From Streptomyces silvae (GTDB lineage: Bacteria > Actinomycetota > Actinomycetes > Streptomycetales > Streptomycetaceae), in contig NZ_JAERUC010000176.1 in assembly GCF_016745505.1 (NCBI RefSeq), positions 1-64,000 of the forward strand: a stretch of 64,000 nt of DNA, written 5' to 3'. Both the position numbers and the translations under genes were made by a program. The notes beneath the pieces are model-generated. The model had not been told where the DNA came from. It worked only from the letters and a program-made list of their open reading frames with translations, and ran no database searches. Below, one piece after another: positions 7,117 through 16,264 of the stretch. Each line of letters starts with the position of its first letter. Within the stretch, counting starts at the first letter, position 1.

Positions 7117-8903
7117 CGCCTACGCCGGCGCTGACCTGGGTGGAGTTACGTGACCTGAAGTGCGCCGAGCTGGAGGGCGCGGCCGACGGGTGGGGCAAGT
7201 CGAGCAACCGGGCCGACGCGGCCCGCGACCGCATCGAGCAGCAGCTGCTCACCGGGCTCCGCGACACGCAGGAGGGCGAGGCGGCGCAGGCGGCGGTCAC
7301 GCGGCTGCGGCAGCTGGGGCGGAACTTCCAGTACGTCTACACGGAGTGCGGGCTCCTCCGTACGACGCTGAACTCCCTGGCCCATGAGATGAGGACCCAG
7401 CAGCGGGCGCTGAAGGAGGCGCTGGACGACGCGGCCGCGCTGAAGTTCACGGTGGGGGCGGACGGCTCGGTGACGTACCCGGCGGCGGGCGAGGCGCTCG
7501 TCGACGGCGCGCCGCTGCGGGGCGGCACGGCGACGTCGAACGGGCTGCCGGGGCTGGTGCCGCCCTCGGGCCTGGTCGCCCCGAACCCGAACGCGGCGAA
7601 GGCGCGGGACATCGCGGACCGGGTGGCGGGGGCGGTGCGGGCGGCTGCGGAGATCGACTGGCGGTACGCGGGGATTCTGCGCCGGCTGAAGGCGGAGGAG
7701 GGGCTGAAGGTCCCGGACGCCACGTGGCGGGACGCGGCGGGCGACGCGGCGGCGGTCCGGGACGCGGCGGGGGCGTACCTCAAGGACGCGATCCCGCACG
7801 ACGCGTCTCCGGCGGAGCGGCGGGACTGGTGGGCGGGGCTGACCCAGGAACAGCGCGAGGAGTACCTCGCGGTGTACCCGGACCAGATCGGGAACCTGGA
7901 CGGGATCCCGGCCCTGACCCGCGACGCGGCCAACCTGGACAACCTGCGGCTGCTGATCGGCGAGCTGGAGGGCCGGGACGACGAGAGATCGGCTACGCGG
8001 CTGGCGGGGCTGCGGGAGATCGACCGGCAGCTGGGGGCGGGTACGCAGCCGCCGATGTTCCTGCTCGGCATCGGGGACGAGGGGAACGGCCGGGCGATCG
8101 TTTCGTTCGGCAATCCGGATACGGCGAAGAATGTGGCGGCGTATGTGCCGGGGCTGAACACGTCGCTGGATGAGGACTTTGCGACAAACGATCTGAAGCG
8201 CGCCCGTGACACGGCGATCGGGGCTCGGTATCACGACCCATCCAGTGCGGCGATTGCGTGGCTCGGGTACGACGCTCCGCAGGCAATCGACGGCCTCGGA
8301 AGCGCCGCTGTAGCCCTTGACTGGCGGGCGATGGAAGGGGGCAAAAGCCTGAATGAGTTCACTGCGGGGCTGTCTGCGACGAATGAGAATAGCGACCCTC
8401 ATCTGACCGCGATCGGTCACTCTTACGGGTCGCGAACCGTAGGAGCAGCAACACAACAGGGCGACGGCATTCCGGGAGTTGACGACATCGTTCTGGTAGG
8501 TAGCCCCGGGGTGGGGGTAGATCGCGCTGAGGACCTTGGAGTGGGCAGCGATCACGTATTCGTCGGGTCAGCGGAGAACGACGTGGTCACCACGGTGCCG
8601 TCGAAGCGGGAGGTGGTTGTTGGTGCCGCACTCAGGCCACTCGCTCCGTTTGGTGTAGACGCGGGTGATATTGCTGACCCCGGCAACGATGACCTCTGGT
8701 TCGGAAAGGACCCGGCGAGCGAGGCATTCGGGGCCAAGCGTTTCCGTGTCGATGACGGCCCGGGGCTCGTAGGACCCGTTGGCCCGTCAATTGCTGCGCA
8801 TTCTCAATACTTCGACCCGAAGAGGGATGCGGCGTCAGCGTCGAATATTGGACTTATCGTGGCGGGGCGCTCGAGTAAAATCAGCAGTCAGGAGTACCGG
8901 TGA
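7113..8903 (+). CDS. Alpha/beta hydrolase with DUF1023 domain
   Basis: 596 residues. The GTG at 7113 was chosen because it overlaps the preceding stop (GTGA) and an earlier in-frame start would lie inside that gene. Residues 1-~320 are helix-rich (ESX-substrate-like). The C-terminal hydrolase has LLGIGDEGNGRAIVSFGNPD, nucleophile elbow GHSYGS (Ser437) and a late AAHSQYFD histidine. From about 8150 codon use becomes visibly less GC-rich and stays so into the next gene. The position between a WXG-like protein and a lipoprotein suggests an exported enzyme or effector. The substrate is unknown. Confidence 0.78.
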   Translation: MTPTPALTWVELRDLKCAELEGAADGWGKSSNRADAARDRIEQQLLTGLRDTQEGEAAQAAVTRLRQLGRNFQYVYTECGLLRTTLNSLAHEMRTQQRALKEALDDAAALKFTVGADGSVTYPAAGEALVDGAPLRGGTATSNGLPGLVPPSGLVAPNPNAAKARDIADRVAGAVRAAAEIDWRYAGILRRLKAEEGLKVPDATWRDAAGDAAAVRDAAGAYLKDAIPHDASPAERRDWWAGLTQEQREEYLAVYPDQIGNLDGIPALTRDAANLDNLRLLIGELEGRDDERSATRLAGLREIDRQLGAGTQPPMFLLGIGDEGNGRAIVSFGNPDTAKNVAAYVPGLNTSLDEDFATNDLKRARDTAIGARYHDPSSAAIAWLGYDAPQAIDGLGSAAVALDWRAMEGGKSLNEFTAGLSATNENSDPHLTAIGHSYGSRTVGAATQQGDGIPGVDDIVLVGSPGVGVDRAEDLGVGSDHVFVGSAENDVVTTVPSKREVVVGAALRPLAPFGVDAGDIADPGNDDLWFGKDPASEAFGAKRFRVDDGPGLVGPVGPSIAAHSQYFDPKRDAASASNIGLIVAGRSSKISSQEYR

Positions 8904-9460
8904 TGCGCGGGGTCATTCAATCTAGTGCCGTTCTGGCAGGGGCTGTGGTTCTGGTCGGTTGTGCGGGGGGTGCGAGCTATCTGGGCGGGAGTGAAAAGCC
9001 TGAAATGAATATGCAGGAAGCGGCAGAGCGGTCCGATAGGATTTTGGACGACGTTTTTGACGCTGTTCGTCCGGAGGTCCGGTGGATTCATGGCCCCACT
9101 ACCACCGGAAGCTGCGACGTAACCAGGAGGCGGGCGGTGATGACCATCGTGTCCGCCGAACGCAGAGGCAACTTTCTGGGCGTAGTTGACCGTTCTTGGC
9201 GAAACAGCGGATATCGGATGAAATCCATCAACAATGATCCGGATGTGCCCGCAATCTTTGCCCAGACCGAGGATGGGTTCGGCGTCAGCCTGATCGTGGG
9301 AGGTGAAGGGCAGGTGTTCTTCGAGGTCGACAGCCCCTGCGTCGAGAAGTCGGAGGTCGCCGAGTCCACCACCAAGGCCACCGCGCCCACCTACGAGGGC
9401 ATGGAGAACATCCCCCGCCCCAACGTCCGCTCGCCCTTCTGGTCCGCCGGCGCCCCCTGA
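8903..9460 (+). CDS. Putative lipoprotein with atypical base composition
   Basis: 185 residues. The ATG at 8903 overlaps the hydrolase stop (TGATG) and lies 8 nt from CAGGAG; a GTG 3 nt upstream is the alternative. Signal peptide with lipobox LVGC. The mature part has C-x-V-T and DSPCVEK cysteines and no family I know. Composition is unusual: the 60 bases at 9001-9060 are 28/60 G+C by hand count, against 48/60 at 7741-7800. The C-terminal third returns to normal GC. It may be the partner or immunity-like protein of the hydrolase; this is speculative. Confidence 0.7.
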   Translation: MRGVIQSSAVLAGAVVLVGCAGGASYLGGSEKPEMNMQEAAERSDRILDDVFDAVRPEVRWIHGPTTTGSCDVTRRRAVMTIVSAERRGNFLGVVDRSWRNSGYRMKSINNDPDVPAIFAQTEDGFGVSLIVGGEGQVFFEVDSPCVEKSEVAESTTKATAPTYEGMENIPRPNVRSPFWSAGAP

Positions 9461-9560
9461 CCCCCCGCAGCCGCCCCTGACGCCCCCTCATGCCCCCACC
9501 CACCCGTACACACCAGCGAATCGCCACGTGAACCGCGCCCGAATGGGGGATGGTTGAGGC

Positions 9561-10568
9561 GTGCGGAAATACTGGGTGTTCGTCTGCGGTGGGATCGGGC
9601 TGGGCCTGTGCTTCATCGCCCTGCTCGTCGTCGGTACGTACTCCGCCGCCGCCGGGATCGCCGGGGCGGCGAGTGGGGCCGTCGGGCTGGCCAAGGGGGC
9701 CGTGCCCGCGCGGTACCAGCCACTCGTGGAGAAATGGGGCAATCTCTGTCCCGCCATCAACCCCGCTCTCCTGGCGGCCCAGTTGTACCAGGAAAGTGGC
9801 TGGAATCCGCGCGCCCAGAGCCCCGCCGCCGCGCAGGGCATCGCGCAGTTCATCCCCGGCACCTGGGCCTCGCACGGCATCGACGGGGACAAGGACGGCG
9901 ACCGGGACGTGTGGGATCCCGCCGACGCGATCCCCTCCGCCGCGTCCTACGACTGCGAGCTCGCCGGGTACGTCAAGAAGGTGCCGGGCGACGCGACCGA
10001 CAACATGCTCGCCGCCTACAACGCGGGCGCCTACCGCGTGATCCAGTCGGGCGGGGTGCCCGCGATCAGCGAGACGCAGAACTACGTCAAGATCATCCGT
10101 TCGCTGGAGAAGAGCTTCGCCAAGCCGGTCGGCCGGGTGCAGCCCTCGCAGCAGGCCGCCGGGGCCATCTACTTCGCGCAGAAGAAGCTGGGTACCCCCT
10201 ATCTCTGGGGCGGCAACGGCACGGCGGACCAAGGGGGCAGGTTCGACTGTTCCGGGCTGACCCAGGCCGCGTACCGGACGGTCGACATCGAGCTTCCCCG
10301 GGTGGCCAACGACCAGTACAACGCCGGCCCGCATCCCTCGCGGGACGAGCTCCTCCCCGGTGATCTGGTGTTCTTCTCGGACGATCTGAACAACTCGCGG
10401 GCCATCCACCATGTGGGTCTCTACGTCGGTGGCGGCTACATGATCAACGCTCCGTACACCGGTGCGGTCATCCGGTTCGACAAGATCGACACCCCCGACT
10501 ACTTCGGTGCGACCAGGGTCACGAAGGACGGTGCCGCGGCGCTTCCGACCGCGCTCCCGGAAAGCTGA
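9561..10568 (+). CDS. Bifunctional lytic transglycosylase / NlpC-P60 peptidoglycan hydrolase
   Basis: 335 residues from a GTG at 9561. One N-terminal membrane segment (residues ~5-28) anchors or exports it. Residues ~50-185 are an SLT-type transglycosylase (QESGWNPRAQSP with catalytic E78, AQGIAQFIPGTW, LAAYNAG). Residues ~195-320 are NlpC/P60 (YLWGG, FDCSGLTQ with C230, HHVGLYVGGG with H284). It should cleave both glycan strands and peptide stems at the cell surface. It is monocistronic by spacing. Confidence 0.93.
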   Translation: MRKYWVFVCGGIGLGLCFIALLVVGTYSAAAGIAGAASGAVGLAKGAVPARYQPLVEKWGNLCPAINPALLAAQLYQESGWNPRAQSPAAAQGIAQFIPGTWASHGIDGDKDGDRDVWDPADAIPSAASYDCELAGYVKKVPGDATDNMLAAYNAGAYRVIQSGGVPAISETQNYVKIIRSLEKSFAKPVGRVQPSQQAAGAIYFAQKKLGTPYLWGGNGTADQGGRFDCSGLTQAAYRTVDIELPRVANDQYNAGPHPSRDELLPGDLVFFSDDLNNSRAIHHVGLYVGGGYMINAPYTGAVIRFDKIDTPDYFGATRVTKDGAAALPTALPES

Positions 10569-10869
10569 CGACCAGTCGGCCGTGGCCGGAACTCTCCGTG
10601 AAGCCCGGGCCCTGAGCTGCGACGATGAGTCACTCTTCGATAACGTCATGGTGATCATTCGGTGGAGAGCGGAACGCGGAGAGCCGGCAGGCCGTTCCCT
10701 GGACTGGGACAGCATGCGCAGATGACCGAGCGTGACTGCCCAGACCAGTCGGACGTGACGGCATCATGGCGTGACGCGGCACTGAATCCGCACCGACCAC
10801 GGGGGTCAGACCAAGGCGACGCACGCCGTTGTGCGTCGCAGCAGCAGACAAGACAAGGGGCCGCGGCAG
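10569..10869. other. 301-bp gap with a 5'-UTR stem-loop before the PAP2 gene
   Basis: No supportable gene. The notable element is a perfect 9-bp stem (GCGACGCAC at 10816-10824, GTGCGTCGC at 10831-10839) with a 6-nt loop, ending 30 bp before the next start codon. There is no U-tract, so a regulatory or mRNA-stabilising hairpin is as likely as a terminator. Confidence 0.5.
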
Positions 10870-11601
10870 ATGGCTGGACTCGCACTCGATGGGTCGAACC
10901 CCGACGTCAGCCTGCTCTACGACATCAATGGGCTGGCGAAGGCCGCTCCGACCTGGTTCGACCGGGTCATGGAGTTCGTCGGTGAATTCGGGATCATGTT
11001 CGGCATGGTCCTGGCGGTCCTGTGGTGCTGGTGGAGCGTACGCCGACGCGGGACGACCGAGGACTCGGTGACGGCGGTTGCCGGGCTCGTGTGGGCACCG
11101 CTCGCCGCCGGGATCGCGTTGCTCATCAACATCCCGATCCGGGGCTTCGTGGAGCGGCCGCGTCCGTTCTTCGACCACAAGGGGCTCGAGGTCCTGGTGG
11201 CGGGCAAGACGGACTTCTCCTTCGTGAGCGACCACGCGACGATGGCGATGGCGATCGCCGTGGGGCTCTTCGTGGCCAACCGGAAGTTCGGGCTGGTGGC
11301 GATCGGACTGGCGCTGCTGGAGGGCTTCTGCCGCGTCTACATGGGCGTGCACTACCCGACCGACGTGATCGGCGGCTTCGCCCTCGGCACGGCCGTGGCG
11401 CTGCTGCTCGCCCCGCTCGCGATGATGCTGCTGACGCCTCTGGTGGGGGCCGTGGCCCGCGCCGGTGCGGTCGGCAGGCTCGTCCGCTCCCGCACCGTGG
11501 TCGCCTCGGCCGACGGACGGGGTGACGCCCGGGGGATCCCCGAGCCGAGCCCGGGTTCCGGCCGTGGCGGTTCGCCCGGTGAGAGGGATCTCGCCGCGTA
11601 G
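10870..11601 (+). CDS. PAP2-family membrane phosphatase
   Basis: 243 residues. The ATG at 10870 was chosen (AAGGGG upstream). Several hydrophobic segments are present. The three phosphatase signatures are visible: RGFVERPRPF (K/R-x6-RP type), FVSDHATM (PSGH variant with the catalytic His) and CRVYMGVHYPTDVIGG (SR-x5-H-x3-D type). The family includes undecaprenyl-pyrophosphate and phosphatidate phosphatases; which lipid is used here is not determinable. A charged Gly/Pro-rich cytoplasmic tail follows the last helix. Confidence 0.88.
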   Translation: MAGLALDGSNPDVSLLYDINGLAKAAPTWFDRVMEFVGEFGIMFGMVLAVLWCWWSVRRRGTTEDSVTAVAGLVWAPLAAGIALLINIPIRGFVERPRPFFDHKGLEVLVAGKTDFSFVSDHATMAMAIAVGLFVANRKFGLVAIGLALLEGFCRVYMGVHYPTDVIGGFALGTAVALLLAPLAMMLLTPLVGAVARAGAVGRLVRSRTVVASADGRGDARGIPEPSPGSGRGGSPGERDLAA

Positions 11602-11620
11602 GCGGTGACCGGCGGTTCAT

Positions 11621-11646
11621 GGGGGCGTCCCGGGAAGGGCGCCCCC
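11621..11646 (+). terminator. Terminator after PAP2 gene
   Basis: A GC-rich stem (GGGGGCGTCCC with GGGCGCCCCC, one bulged base) and a GGGAA-type loop, followed by TTTC, 20 bp beyond the stop. Confidence 0.6.
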
Positions 11647-11730
11647 TTTCGCATGCTCGGGCGTCCCAACCCCCGCGATCCCCGCGCCTGTTCAGCCGTT
11701 CCGTTCCCGTGTCTCCCGTGACGGGGCATC

Positions 11731-14676
11731 ATGTCCGGAGACCCGGGGGCGGTGGTGCAGGTGGCCGGTCGGCGGCCGACGCGGCAGGAAGTCAACCGGC
11801 GGCACGAACGTACGGGGTTCGTGGGCCGCCGCGGTGAGCTGGCGGTGTTCCGCGAGACGTTCGCGCGCGATCCGGAGGAGCCCGACTTCCCGTTCCTCTT
11901 CCATGTGCGCGGCAACGGCGGCGTGGGCAAGTCGACCCTCGTGCGGCAGTGGGAGTCCACCGCCCGCGAGCAGGCCTCCGTCGTGACGGCGTACGTCGAT
12001 GACGACGTGCACGACGTGTTCGAGGCGATGGAGGCGGTCAGCGCCCGGCTGAGCAAGCAGGGGCACCCGCTGAAGAGGTTCGACAAGCAGCTGGCGACCT
12101 ACCGGCAGCGCCGGCACCAGGCGGAGAGCGCCGTCCCCGCACCGCAGCCCGACCCCCTGGCCGGCCAGGCCGTCGCGCCCGTACCGGCCGCGTCGCCGTC
12201 CAGCATGGTGGCGGCCCAGGTGGGACTGGTCGGCCTGGGCATGGTGCCCGGGGTCGGCGCGTTCGTCGGCGCGGTGGACCCGCAGCAGGTCGCGCTGGGT
12301 GCGGACCGGGTGCGGGCGGCCCTCAACATGCGGCTGCGCAGCCATGACGACGTCCAGTTGGTGATGAATCCGGTGGCCGCCCTCGCCCCGGTCTTCCTGG
12401 AGGATCTGGCCGAGGTCGCGGAGCGGTGCGAGCGGGTGGTGCTGTTCTTCGACGTGTACGAGCGGACCGGGCCGCTGCTCGACGCCTGGCTGCACGCCAC
12501 GGTCTTCGGCGAGGAGTACGGGGGCCTCCCGGTCAATGTGCAGGTCGTGCTGTCCGGGCAGCTCCCCCTGGACACCAGGGTCTGGGGCGACCGGCTGGGG
12601 CAGGTCACCGAGGTGAGCTTGGAGGTGTTCACCGAGGAGGAGGCGCGCACGCTGCTCACCGCCCACGGGGTCACCGACGAGCCCAGCGTCGAGCTGGTCC
12701 TGCGGCTGTCGGGGCGGCTCCCGCTGCTGGTCGACATGCTGGCCCGGAGCGACCCGGGCAGGGGCAGGGGCATGGGCGACCCGTCCGAGACCGCGGTCGA
12801 GAGGTTCCTGAAGTGGGAGCCGGACACGGAGCGGCGGGCGGCCGCGCTGGCCTGTGCGCTCCCGCTGCAGATCGACGAGGACATCTACCGCGCGGTCGTC
12901 CCGGAGGCCGCCGCCCAGGGCTACGCGTGGCTGCGCGGCCTCGCCTTCGTCTCCCCCCAGGCGGGCCGCTGCCGCTACCACGACGTCGTACGCGCCGCGA
13001 TGCTGCGCCTCCAGCGGACCCGGTCGCCCGCCCGGTGGCAGCAGGCGCACACCGGCCTGGCCGAGCTGTTCGGGCGGCTGCGGTCGGCGGCGGAGGCGGA
13101 GCTGGTCACGGACCCGGACGACCACTGGGCGGACGCGGCCTGGCGGGAGCACCGGCTGAACGAGACGTACCACCGGCTGTGCGCCCATCCCCGTACGGCC
13201 CTGCCCGACGCGCTCCGCGAGAGCGCCTGCGCCGTCGACCACGACGTGGCCACGCTGCGTCGCTGGGCGCAGATCATCGGCCGCGCCGGGCTCGACACCG
13301 ACTCGGCGGCCCTGACCTCCTGGGGGCACCGTCTGGAGGCCGCCGCCGAACAGGAGAGGCCCGCATCGGCCGCGCTGACGCTGATCCTGGGCGCGCCCGA
13401 ACCGGACGCCGACGGGCGGGCGCTGGTCCACACGATCCGTGCCGCGGAACGCCGGGGCGCGGGCGACGAGGAGGGGGCGCTGGCCGACTGCGAGGCCGCC
13501 GTGGCCCTCGCGCCCGGCACGGCCCGGCCCCATGCGGGGCTCGGCGAGACCTACCGGCTGCTGGGCCGGCACGAGGAGGCGGTCGCCGCCTGCACGCGTG
13601 CGGTGGAGATCGATCCGCTGTACGTCCTCGCCTACGGCAGCCGTGGTGACGCCTACCGGAACCTGGGGCGCCACGACGAGGCCCTCGCCGACTTCCTCCG
13701 TGCCGTGGAGATCGACCCCCGGTACGCCTGGGCGTACGGCAGCCGGGCGCAGGTGTACGAGGCGATGGGCAGGCAGGAGGACGCCCTCGCCGACTACGAC
13801 CGCGCGACCGAGGTCGACCCTCACTACGAGTGGGCCATCGGCAGCCGGGCGCAGCTCTTCGAGCGGATGGGCCGGTACGAGGAGGCGCTCGCCGACTACG
13901 ACCGCGCCGTGGAGCTCGATCCGCAGTACGCCTGGGCCTATGCCAGTCGCGCGAGGACGTACGGGACCATGGGCCGGCACGAGGAGGCGCTCGCCGACTA
14001 CGCGCGGGCCATCGAGATCGTCCCCGGGTACGCCTGGGCGTACGGCAACCGGGCGCAGCTGCACGAGTCCATGGGCCGGTACGAGGAGGCGCTCGCCGAC
14101 TACGGCCGGGCCGTCGAGGCCCACCCCGGGTACGTCTGGGCGGCCACCAGCCGTGGCGAGCTGTACGAGCGGCTGGGCCGGTACGGGGAGGCGCTCGCCG
14201 ATCTCGACCGGGCCGTCGGGCTCGACCCGTCCTCCGAGTGGGCCCTGTGCGCCCGCGCCCGGGTGTATCTGCGCCTGGGCCGGCACCAGGAGGCCGTCGC
14301 CGACTGCGTACGGACCGTCGAGATCGACGCCGAGGACGGCTGGAACCAGATGCTGTACGCCGTCGCGCTCCGCGTGGCCGGCGACGGCCAGGGGGCGGAA
14401 GTGCGCTTCGGGCGGGCCCTGCGCAGCTTCACCGCGCTCGACGAGGGCGGCGGCGAGAAGGCCGTGGACGCGCGCCAGGGCCTGCTCGTCCTGGCCTGCG
14501 CCCGGCTCGACACCGATGCCGCGGCCACGCGGTGCGAGGCGCTCCGCGGGATCGGGGAGGAGCTGATCGAGGAGACGGTCGAGGACCTGCTGTTCCTCTC
14601 CGAGGCCTTCCCGGAGGCCGGGCCGGGCGTCGAGGCGGCCGTACGGCGGCTGCGGGACTTTCAGAACCCGCGCTAG
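11731..14676 (+). CDS. STAND-type ATPase with C-terminal TPR array
   Basis: 981 residues. Residues ~27-45 read TGFVGRRGELAVFRETF, the usual entry to a STAND/NACHT-like module. The P-loop GNGGVGKST has Lys67; Walker B is VVLFFD with D241. A winged-helix-like stretch follows, then about nine TPRs from residue ~580 to ~870, several of them near-identical (A-L-A-D-Y-D-R-A-V-E-L-D-P). There is no recognisable N-terminal effector domain, unlike most defence STANDs. It is probably a nucleotide-switch scaffold that senses or binds proteins through the TPRs. It stands alone between a terminator and a convergent small gene. Confidence 0.85.
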   Translation: MSGDPGAVVQVAGRRPTRQEVNRRHERTGFVGRRGELAVFRETFARDPEEPDFPFLFHVRGNGGVGKSTLVRQWESTAREQASVVTAYVDDDVHDVFEAMEAVSARLSKQGHPLKRFDKQLATYRQRRHQAESAVPAPQPDPLAGQAVAPVPAASPSSMVAAQVGLVGLGMVPGVGAFVGAVDPQQVALGADRVRAALNMRLRSHDDVQLVMNPVAALAPVFLEDLAEVAERCERVVLFFDVYERTGPLLDAWLHATVFGEEYGGLPVNVQVVLSGQLPLDTRVWGDRLGQVTEVSLEVFTEEEARTLLTAHGVTDEPSVELVLRLSGRLPLLVDMLARSDPGRGRGMGDPSETAVERFLKWEPDTERRAAALACALPLQIDEDIYRAVVPEAAAQGYAWLRGLAFVSPQAGRCRYHDVVRAAMLRLQRTRSPARWQQAHTGLAELFGRLRSAAEAELVTDPDDHWADAAWREHRLNETYHRLCAHPRTALPDALRESACAVDHDVATLRRWAQIIGRAGLDTDSAALTSWGHRLEAAAEQERPASAALTLILGAPEPDADGRALVHTIRAAERRGAGDEEGALADCEAAVALAPGTARPHAGLGETYRLLGRHEEAVAACTRAVEIDPLYVLAYGSRGDAYRNLGRHDEALADFLRAVEIDPRYAWAYGSRAQVYEAMGRQEDALADYDRATEVDPHYEWAIGSRAQLFERMGRYEEALADYDRAVELDPQYAWAYASRARTYGTMGRHEEALADYARAIEIVPGYAWAYGNRAQLHESMGRYEEALADYGRAVEAHPGYVWAATSRGELYERLGRYGEALADLDRAVGLDPSSEWALCARARVYLRLGRHQEAVADCVRTVEIDAEDGWNQMLYAVALRVAGDGQGAEVRFGRALRSFTALDEGGGEKAVDARQGLLVLACARLDTDAAATRCEALRGIGEELIEETVEDLLFLSEAFPEAGPGVEAAVRRLRDFQNPR

Positions 14677-14861
14677 CCGTCCTGCTCCGGCTCCCCGAGG
14701 TGCTCCCGTGCGTCCGCACGGGCCCGGTCGCGGGCGCGCCGGGCGGGTCCTGACCAGCCGCAGGCGCAGCGGGCGAGACAGAACGAACCCCGCTCGACGG
14801 TCGTGGTGCTGTGCGCCGGAGCGGGGCTGTCGACGGGGGAGTCCGAGGGGTCCTGATGCAC
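14673..14861 (-). CDS. Small Cys-rich conserved protein
   Basis: 62 residues from a GTG at 14861. After a Ser/Pro-rich start comes CLARCACGWSG, then a strongly basic helix (PARRARDRARADAREH). The C-x3-C-x-C-G-W pattern looks like a small zinc ribbon or knuckle. The stop overlaps that of the convergent STAND gene by 4 bp (CTAG). No function is known to me; the composed motif argues for a real gene rather than a chance frame. Confidence 0.55.
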   Translation of the reverse strand: MHQDPSDSPVDSPAPAHSTTTVERGSFCLARCACGWSGPARRARDRARADAREHLGEPEQDG

Positions 14862-15014
14862 GCGTCCACGGTACTGGGGACGCCGTACGGCGGGTGGCGT
14901 GTGGGCCGATCGGCTTCCGGAAGGGTGCCGGTGGCGTGACGAGGTGCTCCGGCCGTCGTTAGGCGAGGCGGGCGGGAACTCGGTCAGGTGTACGTCGTTG
15001 GGGGTTGGCAGGCG

Positions 15015-15899
15015 ATGGTGGTGCAGCAGCACAGGTGCGGAGGCGGGGCACTGGCTGTGTTGGCCCTGACTGTCGCAGGCGTGATGACGGTGGGCAGCGG
15101 CTGCTCCGGCGCGGGCGGTGACGGCGGCGACGCGGCCGGCGAACGCGTCGCCGGGGGCGCCCCGGCCGGGTCCCCGGCGGCGGTGGTCCGGCGGGCGGCC
15201 GAGGAGCTGGCCGACGCGGGCAGCGCCGAGGCGCGTACGTCGATGGAGACCGCGGCCGGCGGGACCCGGGTGACGATCAGGGGCAAGGGGGCGTACGACT
15301 TCCGCAGACAGCTCGGCGAGATCGAGGTCGTCCTGCCGAAGGACGCCGCCGGGGCCGAGGAGCACCGGCCGATCACGGAGCTGCTGGCGCCCGGGGCGCT
15401 GTACATGAAGAACCGCGGCGCCGGGGTGCCCGACGACAAGTGGGTGCGGATCGACACGACGTCCCTGGAGGACGGCAATCTGGTCACCGGCGGTGTGACC
15501 GATCCGACGGCCGCCGCCGAGCTGCTGCGCGGCGCTGCCGAGGTGACGTACGTCGGGCGGACGGAGCTCGCCGGGGTCGAGGTCCGGCACTACCGGGGGA
15601 CCGCGGACCTCGGGCGGGCGGCGCGGGAGGCGTCGCCGTCCTCGCGCGGGGCGCTGACCGCCGCGGCGAAAGGGTTCAGCACGGACACGGTGCCCTTCGA
15701 CGCCTATCTGGACGACGACGGCCTGCTGCGGAAGGTGCGGCACCGCTTCACCTTCGCGACCGAGGGGCCGGCGGTGGAGGTGGTCTCGACGCTGCTGCTG
15801 TACGGCTTCGGCACCCCGGTGTCCGTGACGCTGCCGCCCGAGGCGGACATCTACACGGGCCGGGTCCAGCAGGGCGGGGGTGGCCCGGAAACGCCGTAG
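15015..15899 (+). CDS. LppX/LprG-like lipoprotein
   Basis: 294 residues from the ATG at 15015 (GGGGG 8-10 nt upstream); a GTG at 14988 is an alternative. Lipobox VGSGC. The mature part resembles actinobacterial LppX_LprAFG-type proteins: S-M-E-T, DDKWVRIDT, VTYVGRTELAGVEVRHYRGTADL, FDAYLDDDGLLRKVRH, and a final strand with VSVTLPPEADI. Relatives carry lipids across the cell envelope; the ligand here is unknown. Nothing adjacent points to a pathway. Confidence 0.75.
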   Translation: MVVQQHRCGGGALAVLALTVAGVMTVGSGCSGAGGDGGDAAGERVAGGAPAGSPAAVVRRAAEELADAGSAEARTSMETAAGGTRVTIRGKGAYDFRRQLGEIEVVLPKDAAGAEEHRPITELLAPGALYMKNRGAGVPDDKWVRIDTTSLEDGNLVTGGVTDPTAAAELLRGAAEVTYVGRTELAGVEVRHYRGTADLGRAAREASPSSRGALTAAAKGFSTDTVPFDAYLDDDGLLRKVRHRFTFATEGPAVEVVSTLLLYGFGTPVSVTLPPEADIYTGRVQQGGGGPETP

Positions 15900-16007
15900 G
15901 GAGGGGGCCGAAATGGTCCTTCCGTGCCATGCGCGGTGTGTGCCGCGCTCCCTACGCTAGGGAGTCGGTGCGCCAGGAGTCGGCGACAGCAGAGAGAGGT
16001 GACGCAG

Positions 16008-16208
16008 GTGGTGACGCTCAGCGCTCCGAACGCTCAGGACTGTGTGGCCCTCGCCGAGATCGAACTGTGCGGCGAGCTCATGATCGCGGCGGCGGACGCG
16101 CTCGAGGACCGGCTCAGTCCCGACCGTATCGACGAGGTGCTCAACGTCGGGGTGGAGCCCACCGAGCCGGTGCCGACGATTCCCCGGCAGGGCCGCCACC
16201 GGGGATGA
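16008..16208 (+). CDS. Small conserved hypothetical protein
   Basis: 66 residues from tandem GTG codons (16008 or 16011), with GAGAGAGG about 8 nt upstream. The sequence is acidic and helical, with DCVALAEIELCGELMIAAADALEDRL followed by SPDRIDEVLNVGVEP. It resembles a widespread unnamed Streptomyces family upstream of csoR; I recall no function. It is convergent with csoR. Confidence 0.65.
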   Translation: MVTLSAPNAQDCVALAEIELCGELMIAAADALEDRLSPDRIDEVLNVGVEPTEPVPTIPRQGRHRG

Positions 16209-16264
16209 CGAGGTGAGTTGTCCCTCGCCCGGCTTTTCCTCCTCCGGCTTTCCGCCGGCCGCCG

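Noticed and set aside
11731..14676. STAND-TPR protein as part of an anti-phage defence island
   Set aside because: No nuclease, protease or other defence gene, integrase or tRNA boundary is nearby; its flanks are housekeeping-like genes.
14862..15743. Minus-strand frame extending the small Cys-rich protein to over 350 residues
   Set aside because: The extension is antisense to the LppX-like gene and has shadow-type composition; the GTG at 14861 gives a compact protein with the conserved motif.
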